Assembly (NCBI GenBank): GCA_004380135.1
Contig: QXCR01000031.1
Location: forward strand, 124,001-188,000
Direction: 5' to 3'
Length of the DNA stretch: 64,000 bases
Source of the DNA: Stemphylium vesicarium
Lineage: Eukaryota > Ascomycota > Dothideomycetes > Pleosporales > Pleosporaceae
Shown here: one piece after another, positions 35,433-46,708 of the stretch
How the letters are laid out: each line of letters begins with the position of its first letter
How positions within the stretch are numbered: the first letter of the stretch is position 1
Position numbers and translations under genes: made by a program
The notes under the pieces: model-generated
Databases searched by the model: none
Told to the model about the DNA's origin: nothing
What the model saw: the letters and a program-made list of their open reading frames with translations, nothing else

Positions 35433-36842
35433 TCACCCCTCAACACCAACATCAACAACAATCTTCCCCCTCACCCTCCCGCCCACCATATACCCCAAGA
35501 CCTTATCCCACGCCTCCCCACATCCACTCTCATCCAAAATCCCCCCGACAACATCCTGCACCTCAACCCTGACCTCGCCCTTGTCCACCAAACCCGCCAC
35601 CTGCGCCAGCAACTCACTCTTCTGAAACAGCAACACATTCGCATACCGCGGCCCCCGCGCCCATCCCCAGAGAAACCTTGCTACTTGGCGCGGATACGTG
35701 AAATATGTCAACGGACCGCCCATACTCGTGCGACTCGTTTTGTCGCCCACGATAGTGACGTACGCGGCGTGGCGGTGCAGGAGCGAGGTCATGTGGGGGA
35801 ATATAGCAGTACCGCCTACGCAGTCGATGTAGAGGTCGTATTTCCCGTCGTTGCCGCCGGGACGCTGGGAGAGTAGGGTGGACGGGACGTCGCAGCTAGT
35901 GTAGTCGATGACTGTGTCGGCACCGAGAGCGCGCACGAAGGATGCGTTGCGCGAGGAGCAGATGGCGGTTATGTGGCAGTTGTGGAGACGGCGGGCGAGT
36001 TGGAGACAGTAGGTTCCTACGCCGCCGCTTGCTCCTGCGATGATTATGCGGCGGCGGTTGTCGGTGGCGGTGTCGGAGTTGGAGTTGGAGTTGGAGTTGG
36101 AGTTGGAGTTTGTGCTGACGTTGGGACTGACGTTGGGACTGAGGTGAGGGGGTGGCAGCCAGTCGAGGCAGGCAAAGGCGGTTAGAGCCACGAGCGGGAT
36201 TGCGGCGGCCGTGGTGTGAGGGATTGAAGCGGGTTTTCTGGCGAGAGGATCCGTCGAGGGTGTTATGGGGAGGTAGTGGGTGAATGTTCCTTCGCCTGTC
36301 TATATATGTGTATGGTGAGTTTTATGTCTGAAAACAAGGTGGCATGAAGAAGCCTCATTCATGGATGTCGTCTTGAGAAAGAGGGGAAACACGAAAATGA
36401 AAAAAAGGGATATGCAGGAAACGCAGAGATTGTGCATGTGCTCAGCTTCTTCTTTCCCCTAGCTTCCTAGAAACCAGCCAATCCAGCGATATATACACGG
36501 AAATGCAAGAAATAAAGGGAAAAAAAAACTCACAGGTCGGTTACATAGCCCAAACACTTCATCACCAACCTCCCACTTCCCAGTCAGTTCCTCTCCCACC
36601 GCGACAATCTTCCCAGAGTAATCCCGCCCTATACCCTTCTCTTTGCTGCCGGCGAGCCAGCCAACGACGGGGTTGCCCCAGAGTTGTATGTCGACGGGGT
36701 TGATGGCTGCAGCGTGGATCTTGACGAGGACTTGGTTGGGTGCGGGGAGGGGGAGGGGCGTGTGGGTTAGGTGGGGTGGGGAGGAGGGGGTTGTGTATGT
36801 TAGGGATGTGTTTGAATCTGGGAGTTTTGGGGGAGGAGGCAT
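35433..36842 (-). CDS. Medium-chain dehydrogenase/reductase, quinone oxidoreductase / RTN4IP1-like
   Basis: NAD(P)H-dependent oxidoreductase of the zinc-free MDR branch; the substrate is unknown. Exons on the minus strand are 36842-36534 and 36299-35433, giving 391 residues. The GroES-like part has VLVKIHAAAINPVDIQLWGN and GRDYSGKIVAVGEEL. The Rossmann fold has IIIAGASGGVGTYCLQLAR and the family's DTVIDYTS. The catalytic-zinc cysteine/histidine set is absent, which points to the quinone reductase group. Just before the nucleotide-binding strand is a low-complexity insertion of SPN and (SN)n repeats, encoded by six GGAGTT units at 36075-36110. The single intron is 234 bases, longer than most here. 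Confidence 0.88.
36075..36110. repeat. Six 6-bp coding repeats in the MDR gene
   Basis: Six copies of GGAGTT encode alternating Ser and Asn on the minus strand, between the catalytic and nucleotide-binding parts. Confidence 0.95.
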
Positions 36843-37682
36843 GTTGCGTTGGTTGTTTTGTTGTTGTTGTCGTTGGCTTTAGACCGAACGAAAGTGGGAC
36901 TTTGAGTTTGGAGATGTGGAAGGGATGGAGAGTTGTGTTCGACGCGGCGGAAGATGTGATTGTTTTATTCTCTCATTTTAAAGTTAAGAGGGTGGTTGTA
37001 CGAGATTAGAGATTCGTCATTTCAAAACAGGGTGGTTATATAGATGGGGTTGATTTCTAAGGTGAAGATACTGGCGATGCGGAAAGTGGGGATGTGGCCG
37101 AGGTACCTGCATGTAGCCTATACGAGTCATGTTTTTCACTTGTTAGGTTCTGTGCTGAATCGCAAAAGGAAAAGAGGGAGATGTGGTTCCATTTGAATGA
37201 GTTTCACGACTTGCTAAAGTCTTCATCACCCATTTCCCAATTGTGATGGTTCGAATCTTGTCGATAGTAATCAGAGTATAGGAAAAAGCGAATACATTCC
37301 TAGGGAATACCATGTGTTGTGGTCGCGTGATGTCTGATATCTTGGTCAGATTGAATATTATCAGACGCATAGAAGAGACTGCGCTGTTACTCGACTCTTT
37401 CCACTCACGATAGCTGAGGTGCATGAAGGGTCTCGTCGGGACCGGGACGAGTCCGGGTGGGGCGGGAGATGCGCTAGTGGCGCATGTACTGCTCAACACG
37501 ATTGGCATGATGCAGGTCCGCCTACCGCAACCCCAGAAATATCTCTCTCCCGAGTTGCGCATTTGCGAGCGCGGCCTTGATCTGGATGTTGCGCTTCTAC
37601 TGCTAGTAGATGCTTCACCCTCCCCCTTACCTAACCCTGCAGCATGTAGAGGCGAAGACCAACAAGGCTCGCAATCGACACC
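36843..37682. other. Divergent intergenic region (MDR gene / UBP8)
   Basis: Promoter region for both genes. A 247-residue minus-strand frame at 37143-37886 runs into UBP8 exon 1 on the opposite strand and has no recognisable content. I treat the stretch as non-coding. Confidence 0.5.
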
Positions 37683-39453
37683 ATGGATACCATAGCAGTC
37701 GCCCCCAAGGCGTCGGCGCTGGCGTCGCCCAAAATCGTTAAGAATGCAAAGGGCAACATTGTGCCTAGTAGCCAGATGGCGCATATCGCATATGGATGTG
37801 GTAAGGGTGCTGTCATCTCGAGGGCAGACCGGCGGCGCTGACGGGATAGCAGAGCACATGGGCGAGATGTTTGACAACGCGCGCAAACAGACGCTCCAGC
37901 ACTACCGCGCCATTCTCCAGAACATCCATGAGAAGCCGAGCATAATCGCGCAGACGTACAATGCGACAACGGACGCGAAGAACGTGGTATCGCTTCGGCC
38001 ATTATTCCTGTGCCTACAATGCCCCAGCATAATGACCGAGGTGGACCGGGATTTGCACTTTGAGACCAAGTCGCACTGCTTCTGTGGGTGCAGCAGGGTC
38101 CGATGAGAGACGCCATGGGCTAACATACGGTAGCGGTCGAGTCGCGTGACGGCAACATATACTGCGGAAACTGCCAGGACTTTATCTACGATGAGGCCCT
38201 AGAGATTCTGAGGCTGCAAAAGGGTGCGCATGGATAGAGAGCCTGGGACGACGACCTCAGTTGGCTAACGGGACAACAGGCAAGAAGCGAAAGTACGAAG
38301 ACACGACCACGACCGAAGACCACAAGCTCGTCATCAGCAACTCGACCTTCCTCCCCTGCCGCGCTATAGGCCTGCGCGGTCTCTACAACATGGGCCAGAC
38401 GTGCTTCATGAGCGTCATCCTGCAGACGCTCGTTCACAATCCCTTTATACGCAACTTTTATCTCTCCGAAGGCCACAAGCAGACGGATTGCGAGAGGGAG
38501 GCATGCGTGAGCTGCGCGCTGGACGAGATGTTTGTCGAGTTCCACTCAGCCGAAAAGACGGAAGGCTTTGGTGCCGTCAGCATGCTCATGGGAAGCTGGC
38601 TCGCCGGCGATGCTCTCGCGGGCTATCAACAGCAGGATGCGCACGAGTACATGCAATTCATACTCAACACCCTCCATGTCGCCAACGGCGGATCGACCGA
38701 CGATTCCGACGACTGCAAATGCGTCGTACACCAAACCTTTTGCGGGAAGCTCTCGAGCACAGTGACATGCGACAGCTGTCGGAACGTCACCACAGCCCAG
38801 GACCCGTACATGGATCTCAGTCTCGACGTGCGCATCCAGAGCAAGAAGCGCAGGCTGCAAGCCGAGAAAGGGGAAGAGACACCCTTGGACCTGCGAGATT
38901 GCCTCGAGCGCTTCACCGCAAAGGAGAAACTCGGCTCAGCAGAATACACATGTCGGAATTGCGACAGTCCACAGAACGCGACCAAGCAACTAAGCATCAA
39001 GAGACTACCCCCTGTTCTTTCCATACATCTGAAGGTCCGTCATATCTATCTTTAGTCCACAAACGAGCTTATACTAACTTTCATTCTCACCAGCGCTTCG
39101 AGCACACAAAATCCACATCCTCCAAAATCGAGACCCCCGTCCGCTTCCCCGTCAAACTAGACATTTACCCCTACACCACATCCCACAAAGCTGCCATGCG
39201 CGCTGCAAAGACTTCCGGCGCCCCGCCTACAAACCACAACATCAATAGCCCCACCAACGCCCTCGTCTACGAACTCAGCAGCGTCATTGTGCACAAGGGC
39301 AAGCTCGACTCGGGCCACTACATCAGTTATAGCCGCGAAGGAAATGATTGGTTCATGTTTGATGATAGTAAGGTTGTGCTTGTTAGTGAGGCCGAGGTGC
39401 TTGCTGCTGAGGCTTATTTGCTGTTTTATCTGGTTGGTGGGTTGGAGGTGTGA
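37683..39453 (+). CDS. UBP8: Ubiquitin carboxyl-terminal hydrolase, SAGA deubiquitinase type
   Basis: Removes ubiquitin from histone H2B as part of the SAGA deubiquitinating module. Exons are 37683-37800, 37850-38083, 38134-38223, 38280-39034 and 39094-39453, giving 518 residues. The zinc-finger UBP domain is spread over the first three exons: C39 and H42 (GCAEH), C94 and C97 (CLQC), H115/C116, then C128 and C131. The first Zn ligand appears only if the 49-base intron at 37801-37849 (CTGAC branch) is removed, which fixes the start at 37683. The USP domain has catalytic C189 (GLYNMGQTCFMS), the YQQQDAHEYMQF box and H474 (DSGHYISYS). The length and finger-before-protease order match Ubp8 rather than other USPs. 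Confidence 0.93.
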
Positions 39454-40612
39454 GAGTGCGTGTGGTGTGCGTGTGGTGTGCGTGTGAGAGTGGCTGTGGG
39501 AGTTAGTCCTTTCTTCATTTGTCTGTTTCTCTCGGGCCTTTTTTTGGTATATTTTGTTTCATTGTACATGCGAGATATGCATGCATGATTTGGGCGTTTT
39601 TTTTCGTGTGTGTGTGTGTGTTGGGAAGGGGCGGCTCCTAGGCGTGAGAATACCGCTCTCTTTGTGTGTTAGAAGATGGATGATGAAAGTCTTGCGCATC
39701 GATGATTGCATCGTCTTCCTCCTTTTGTAGTCTTCCTGTCCCCTTGTTTAGTTCTTGTTTTTGCGCATGCTAGTTTACAAACTCCATCTACCCTTCCACA
39801 CCCCCAATAGAAAACTTTAGCACATCAACTACAGCCCTGTTTCCCCTCTCCTCTCTATACTCCTTCCCTTTTTTCATTGCCGCGTCGGCGCTACTTCCCC
39901 CCCCCCCCTTTATACCTAAGGAGCAGCGGGGGCTTAACACCCTTTACAATCCTTTCGGCCTCTCTCACGGGGCCATCGCCAATCAATCGGCCTTGTTTAC
40001 AGGCGCTCAGACAACTTTACCTAGCCATGTGCACCGCCTGACTGCCCCCCTTTTCCAAGCAACGTATTCGCAACTACCAGTCTTGCTAGAATAAAATGCG
40101 TGTTAACCAAGAAAGACAACTTACCCAGGTGTGTATGGGGTAGGTACGTTACGCTAATGGTGTATGATGTCGTTGCGAAGATAGTGGTTAGTCGCAGTTT
40201 ACGAGTCCTCGGTTAAATAAAGAAACCGGCATCGTTTATCCGGTGGTGGAAATCATACACAACCAACGACTCAGCTTCCTTCTTTCTCTTTTTTTTCGGA
40301 TCATGCTCACCGCAGGATTTCAGAAACGCGCCGACAATTCGGCTCAGTCACACCGTCACACTGCAGCATCATCCGAGCCAAGCAAATCCTTCCGCGTCCT
40401 TGGCTTGGGTTGTGACTGGTCCCGGGGAAACAGAAAACCGGGGCGCGGGCCGAGAAGGAATGCGAAGGCGCCGAATGTCATGCTCAATTCATTATCCATT
40501 ATTATTTTTTTGTTATATACAAGTATATGGGTATAAGAAGGTGTGTTGGTCCCCGCCCAAGACAGAAAATCCTCCCTCCCACCTTTGGTTTTTTTTTGTG
40601 AGTCTACGACAA
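39454..40612. other. Convergent 3' region between UBP8 and the rhodopsin-like gene
   Basis: T-rich 3' UTR sequence with a (GT)n run (39,606-39,621) and a C-tract near 39,898. I see no gene. Confidence 0.5.
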
Positions 40613-41994
40613 TCAAACAAACGGACTCTTGCCTTTCATACTCGTACTATCACTCCTCCCATCCTCAAACATAGTCTCGATCTGCGTATTCACCGTTATC
40701 CCCTTCCCCGCCTCGGCCACGTATCCCCTCTCTAGGCTAGAATCCGAGAACAGCGAGTCCTCGGAGCCGTTTGCGCGGTTGTGGTGGGAGCGTAGGCCGC
40801 CTCCTACAGCTGTAGAAGACGTTTGAGGGCTGGCGTTGTCGCCGTTGTTGGAGGTGCCCCCGCCGATATGCGAAGTGTTGAGTCTATTTGAGCTTGCTCT
40901 GCGGCGCGCAGACGACAGTTCGTAGTGGCGGCCGTAGCTATTTGAGCTTGCTTTTGTGGTGTTTGTGCCTAAGATCATAGAGCGAAGGGCGGGGAGACAG
41001 GTAGCGATGATTGCGATTGCGGTTTCGATCATGGAGACGGTGCAGGTTAGCATTGTTTCGTTGCGCTTGGAGTAGTAGGCTCGGACGACTGTGCGGCTTT
41101 GTTAGGTTGAATGACTCGTCGATGGGTGCGATAAACGTACTGCTGGCGATTACGACGAAGAAACCCAGGGCAAAGATGGCGCCTACGCCTATCTTGTCCT
41201 TGAGCTTCATTTGTAGTCGCGATACCATTGTGATGGGGAGGCAGATGATGATGACGTCTGTAAAGATGTTGACTGCAATGTTGGTCAGCCCTGTGATACA
41301 AAAAAAGCAAGGGGCATGCAAGGGCATCATCGCGTGCCCTTCCGTATTGGAACGTACAGAAAATCGTGATCCAATAGTTGATCTCTGCTGCCTGTGGGTT
41401 GCATTGATCTACGCAGGGTCAGCCTCCACTCCAACAACAATGGGTTGTGGGGAATTGAGGGTCGGCTCACAGGTCGGATCATTGGACCACCGCTTATCGT
41501 GCGGGAAGCACTGGAATATGATATCGAAGAAGATGATGAGATAGGTGATGATTAGACCACCTAGTGCAATGTTGTACACGGTGACTAGGCGTGATCCTGG
41601 CGCCGCGAGGCTTTTATAGAAGAAGACGAGGGCGAATTTGATGGCCCAGAGAGACGAGACGTAGAGCGTCGATCCGGGGATGATCATCTGCATTATTCCT
41701 TTGAAGTTTTCGGGCGATACCAAGGCCATATTGCCGAGTCCTAGATTCCACATGTGCTGTTGGATTGCGAGGTCGCCTATCAGACATGCTAGCGAGAGCA
41801 GGACGAGGTAGTCGTCGATGCACAGCCCGCCGACTCTCTTCCATCGCGTCCACATGCGCAGCGCGACAAAGGGCACCGCGGCTATCGTACATATATACCA
41901 TGATACCTACGAAACCGGTCAGCAATGCACGATAAAAGTGTCGGTGAGGCTGCGTCAGAGTACTTACCACCTGGCCGTGCCCATTTGCTACCAT
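40613..41994 (-). CDS. Fungal rhodopsin-like seven-helix membrane protein (SAT4/DUF-type family)
   Basis: Member of the large Pezizomycotina 'rhodopsin domain' integral membrane family; ligand and partners are unknown. Exons on the minus strand are 41994-41968 (27 bases), 41906-41471, 41408-41358 (51 bases), 41272-41141 and 41088-40613, giving 373 residues. The family pattern is clear: VVSWYICTIAAVPFVALRMWTRW, CIDDYLVLLSL, GSTLYVSSLWAIKFALVFFY, then after two splices YQCNPQAAEINYWITIFFNIFTDVIIICLP. About seven hydrophobic helices are followed by a ~130-residue Ser/Asn-rich cytosolic tail. There is no CFEM domain at the N terminus, and no retinal-binding lysine is expected in this family. Each of the four introns was needed to keep the conserved order. 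Confidence 0.88.
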
Positions 41995-43116
41995 GGTGTG
42001 TCTGAGGCCACGGAAATAGACCGGTAAATGTGAGGTGTTCAGACAATCAAAGCTCCACACAGTCCGCCCTCTTTTGTTGCAAGTTGAGGAGAGGTTGCCA
42101 GGAGTGCAATGCGCAGACGAGGATTGACGGTGATTGACAGCGGGGTTTCCGCGATCAGGAAAAAGATCTATAAAGATCTCTCCTCCACAGATGAACACAC
42201 GCCCCCCCTGAGGTATAACAGGTTGCAAAAGTGCCCTGATCAGATCATCAAGACCCGATTTTTAGCCATGTTCTAACTGCATGCCCGCAAGCGCAAAGGG
42301 TTTGTATGCCCAAGAATCGGTTGCGAAACTCGTCGGACGGCCAGCTAGCGGCCAATTTGTTCATGCAGGTCGGGGGTTGCGAGCTAGGAATGTCCTTGAT
42401 ACACATCTTAGCCGTAGCATATCGTGTTCGCGCATCCTGGTCAACTCGTGGCGAGCGACCTTTTTTTCCCCACATGATCAAGAACTGATGGACAATGGCA
42501 TGACTATGCTTTTTCGCATGGCTTCGGGCGCCTAAAGACGACGTGCTCGACGGTTGCAGTGCTAACAGCTTCAAGTCTATTGACGGCGCACGATTCATCG
42601 GTCCGAGGAGGCAACATGCATCCGTGGTGTTTGATGCGATACACGACAAGGAAGCGAAAGGACCCGAGGCCAGACTCAGCTAGGATGGCTGGCGCCGAAG
42701 GGTTTTACATGTGTAGCTTGGAAGCCTAGCGGTTTGGGTGCGTCGACCGAGGCGTAAGATGGTGGACATGGGTGGTGAGTGAAGCGGAGGCGATTGGTAG
42801 GACTCGCTTAGTGTCCCGGGGACGCGGAACGCGATTCGGAGGCGCGCCACAGGGTCCACTCATGACCTGCATCAACGGAGATGAAAAGACTCTTCCATAG
42901 CTACCCAGCTCCATCGCACTATTGCCTGGCATGACTTCGGCACTTGCGAAAGGCGACAGCGCTGTACCGTGCGATTGGCGGCAAGAAATTATTCTCCTGC
43001 GTACGCGATCCGGCGTACTGGTGCCCTATATAGGCCATGTGGAAGCCCAAACCTGATCTGCAGCTTATCGCCAAACTCTATCCTTTGCCCTCCAGCCCCT
43101 CTCCCTGCAACTCGCC
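41995..43116. other. Divergent intergenic region (rhodopsin-like / carboxylesterase)
   Basis: Two promoter regions; short frames only. A TATA box for the downstream gene is annotated separately. Confidence 0.5.
43027..43033 (+). promoter_or_regulatory. TATA box of the carboxylesterase gene
   Basis: TATATAG lies 84 bases before the start codon, and a C/T-rich leader follows. Confidence 0.65.
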
Positions 43117-44957
43117 ATGAAGCTTACTGCCACTGTTGTTGGCGGCTTACACAGCCTTTCGCTAGCAGGCCTCCTCGGACAAGCCGCTGTCGTGGCTGGA
43201 AACCCGCTTCCCCCAAAGGCCGAGAGGGCAACTGTGGCGGACGGCACAGCGTCGCTTCACCAGGGAACTGTAAAAGGTTTCACTGACTCGCATGGCAATT
43301 CCGTCTTTCTCGGAATCCCATTCGCGGAATCGACCGGTGGTCAGAACCGGTATGTTTGCCATCTCGATTACAATCATGTCCGTGGATCGCACGTGTTAAC
43401 GCCCTCCGCAGATGGAAGGCTCCCAAGAATGTCAAGAAGCTGAAGAAGGGCGAGGTGCTTGATGCCACAAAGTACGGCGCAACATGCCCGCAAGCAATCA
43501 CCACTACAACATGGTCACAACAAGGCGAAGACTGCTTGAACCTCAACATCTGGGTACCGTCTGTGAATGTCCAGTCGAAACGTGCGCCTCCGTTTCCTCC
43601 TCATCATCGTCCTCGGCCTAACCCTCACGCAGTACCAGGACCACCAGCTCCCCCAGCAGGCCCTGATGCCCCAGTAGATGGTAGCTCCGGCCTTCCCGTC
43701 TTCGTATACATGTACGGGGGCGCCATGGTCACGGGATCAAGCAGCAACCCCTCGCTCGTGGGTAGCAACTTTGCCAACAAGGGCGTCGTCTTCGTTAGCT
43801 TCAACACCCGTGAGAGCCTTTGGGCCTACCCCAACTCGGCCGAACTTGCCGACGGAGACGAGTCACAGAACTTTGGTATTCTTGATGTCGACCAGGCCCT
43901 ACAGTGGGTTCGTGACAACATTGCTCAGTTCGGCGGTAACCCCGACCATGTCATCTTTGGAGGCCACTCTTCTGGCTCCGTTCAGGTCGACCACTACTTG
44001 TGGAACCATCCCGACACTTGGCTCGCGGGCGCGGTTCAGATGGCCGCCAACGCGAAGTCCGGTCCGGCTGTGGGTCCTACCAACCAAGCGCTTGACCTCG
44101 TCGCTAAGGAAGTCAACTGCCCCACTGGCGAGGGCCAACTCGAGTGCCTGCGCAAAGTGGACATGTACGCCTTCCAAACCGAGGCCTTCAACGCTACTCT
44201 TAACACATACTTCACTCCCGTAGTAGACGAGATTACCCGCTACAGGGACTATGACGCTCGCTTCGCAGCCGGCAACTATGCGTCTCATGTTCCTCTCCTG
44301 ACGGGTAACTCTGACCATGAGGGTGCGCTGTTCGGTCTGGTATACGGCAGCGAGAACACTGACTTTAGCAAATGGATCAACACCTTCGATGCCGATGTTG
44401 CTCAAATCCCAGACAACATCCTCTTGGGCGCCTACAACGTTTCCGACTACTCTAGTGTCTCTGCCATGAGCGGCGCTCAGTACGGTGATGCGCGCTTCTT
44501 CTGTCCCGTCGACTACCTCGTCGATGTGCGCAGCGAGCAGCAGGATACCTGGATCTACCGCTTCTTCGGCAACTACTCCAACATCCTTCCTCTACCCGTT
44601 GAGCAACCAACCCACGGCGCCGAGATCCCCTTCTTCTTCGGCGGCAACGACGCCTTCTCCGGCATGGAGGGTGTGACCGAAGCAGAGCAGGCACTCGCCG
44701 ACTTCCAAAACGCCTGGTTCGTAAACTTCATCAAGAACCCCAGCGCCGGTCCTGGATGGGACAAGGCCACCCCTCAGAGTGGCCCGATTGGCAAGCTGGG
44801 CGTCCCTGGCAACGAGCTCGAGGTTGAGATCGGTAACACCGCCGATTTCAACAACAAGTGCCAGAACGTATACAAGCCGTATGCGCCATTGTACCCTGTG
44901 ATTCAGAGTGTACTCACAGGCGCCATGGACCTTGTTGAAGGTGTCATTGGTAACTAG
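43117..44957 (+). CDS. Secreted type-B carboxylesterase / lipase
   Basis: Alpha/beta-hydrolase of the cholinesterase-like family; the substrate is unknown. Exons are 43117-43349 and 43412-44957, giving 592 residues. An N-terminal hydrophobic segment (LAGLLGQAAVVAG) fits a signal peptide. Family blocks are GTVKGF, FLGIPFAES, EDCLNLNIWVP, GLPVFVYMYGGAMVTGS (oxyanion loop) and FGGNPDHVIFGGHSSGS. The nucleophile is S264 in G-H-S-S-G, where most members read G-E-S-A-G. The acid is probably the Glu of TGNSDHEGALFG and the base the His of EQPTHGAEIPFFFG. A Pro/His-rich insertion (about residues 128-158) separates WVPSVNVQ from the oxyanion strand. It is in frame and could be a real surface loop or an unrecognised intron. 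Confidence 0.92.
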
Positions 44958-46708
44958 ATGGAAATCATACCAAGTTAATCATAGGTATACTTGTTAATCA
45001 TAATGTAATGACACAAAAGCGCAATAAGCTTGAACAAATTCTTCGACGCCGTTATTTGCCATCGCTACAAGTGACGTGTCGGCAGGGCCTGAGGACATGA
45101 AATTTTTCTCACTCTCAACCGTTGTTCGTTGACGATCGAAATAAGCCTCTGTGGATTCTCGGATCGGCGTGACGAATTCGGCAAACCGAGGCCAACGTTG
45201 CGCCAACGCCCAAACGTCTGCGGGATATCTCGGTGCCTGGAGTTTTTTCGAGGCCATTTGAGCATGCGCCATGAATTGTCTTTTTCCGATAACGGAAACG
45301 AGTGCATTCGCATCATGTTACTTTGTCGGGGGAAAAGCTGCAGCCTGTCGACTTCGCTCGTGGCATCGTGGAGAAGCTGCGCATCGGGGAGGAGGGTTCC
45401 CTTTTGTATGTACCTGCGAGACGGGAAAGATTAGAGAAGCCTCGTGAGGCGACTTGTGCTTCTAGAAGAATTAGGTAATGCTATCCCGCACCGTTTCCTA
45501 TCATGTCGCTTAATTTGGGGATGCGAATTGCTGATGCTCAACATTCAGGGTCGAAACGTTGTTGTTGTCGCGTCAAACGGCACGAGCCCGCACTAGTGAT
45601 TCGCGGAGTTTTACTAACCGTCGCGGCGCTTTCCTTCTCTGCATCAACATCAAGGTTGAAGAGAAGATGTCTTTTCTTTGCACCTGGGCGACTGCTCGCC
45701 TCATCCGTCTGCGCGAATCTCAGGCCCCCGACATCGTGCGCCCAGCTTGACACCGAGTTGATCCCCACACGTCTACTACGGACCCCAGTTGGAGGCCCCG
45801 TTTCGTAATTAGCCAGCTTCAGCCTGATTGGAGGCCTTCGCCGTGCATCGCGCGTCGACTTTTTACTGCGCCCCCTTTTGCACACGCGGTGGGTTCTTTC
45901 GCCAAAGTGCAGCATCGCCGAACTTGCAATTTCAACAATGGGAAGATACGAGCAGGAATTGTGTACCAAAAATAATGGCAGTTGGACATAAGACAATTGC
46001 TGACAGGTCGAGGAGCATGCCGGCTTACAGTATGGCAGTGAAACTGCATGTCAACGGGAGGATCGACATTTGGCCCACACCCGACGCGTAAGAGGCCTAG
46101 CGTTGTCATGCTAGCAGGTGAGAGTATGCCTTGTGCAGGGAGGTGTACAACTCCGCCCTCCTTTAGGCCAGCAAAGAAGCCAAAATTCGGCTAGACACGC
46201 AATTCTGAGACCCATACATGGTCCCAAATTACCTACGCATTGTGGCTGATGTGCAAGCATTTCTACCGCTTTTGGTCTCGACCTGGTTAAGCTGTCGGGT
46301 CTTGACCCTGATATGAAAGAGTAAAGACCCTTCGCTTGCAGAGCCTCAAGCGTTTCCTTAAGGCCCTCTACATGATGTTTTCTTGCCCGAAAGCACCCAC
46401 CTTCTAACCTCGCAGGCATTGATAGGCAGCGCTTGACCTTGTTAATGTACAAGCCGCAACTCAGGTCCGCTGAACGCATGGGCTGCCCCACGCAGGACCC
46501 GCGTCGTCACATTGTGAGCCCTGGCATCAGCGTGCTGCTATCCTTTTTTTTTTTTTTTATAATATCTGTTGCATAGCCCGCAAGTCCATCAGGCGTCCGA
46601 GCTAGGTTTTGGAGGAAGTTGCATCCCACATCTCAGCGGCCTTCGCCCCTTCTCGCGTCGTTCTTTCTTTCCCTTCTCACGACCCGACCATTTTCGCATC
46701 GCAGCATT
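44958..46708. other. 1.75 kb intergenic region
   Basis: Includes a T15 tract at 46544-46558, about 150 bases before the next start. Reading frames up to 152 residues are present but look random. I see no gene. Confidence 0.5.

Noticed and set aside
37143..37886. 247-residue minus-strand frame upstream of and overlapping UBP8
   Set aside because: It overlaps UBP8 exons 1 and 2, and its residues (Ser/Arg/Thr-rich) show no domain or splice partner. UBP8's zinc ligands need the plus strand.
43560..43680. Possible intron in the Pro/His-rich insert of the carboxylesterase
   Set aside because: No good donor-acceptor pair kept phase and the family blocks on both sides, so I left it as coding, with a note.
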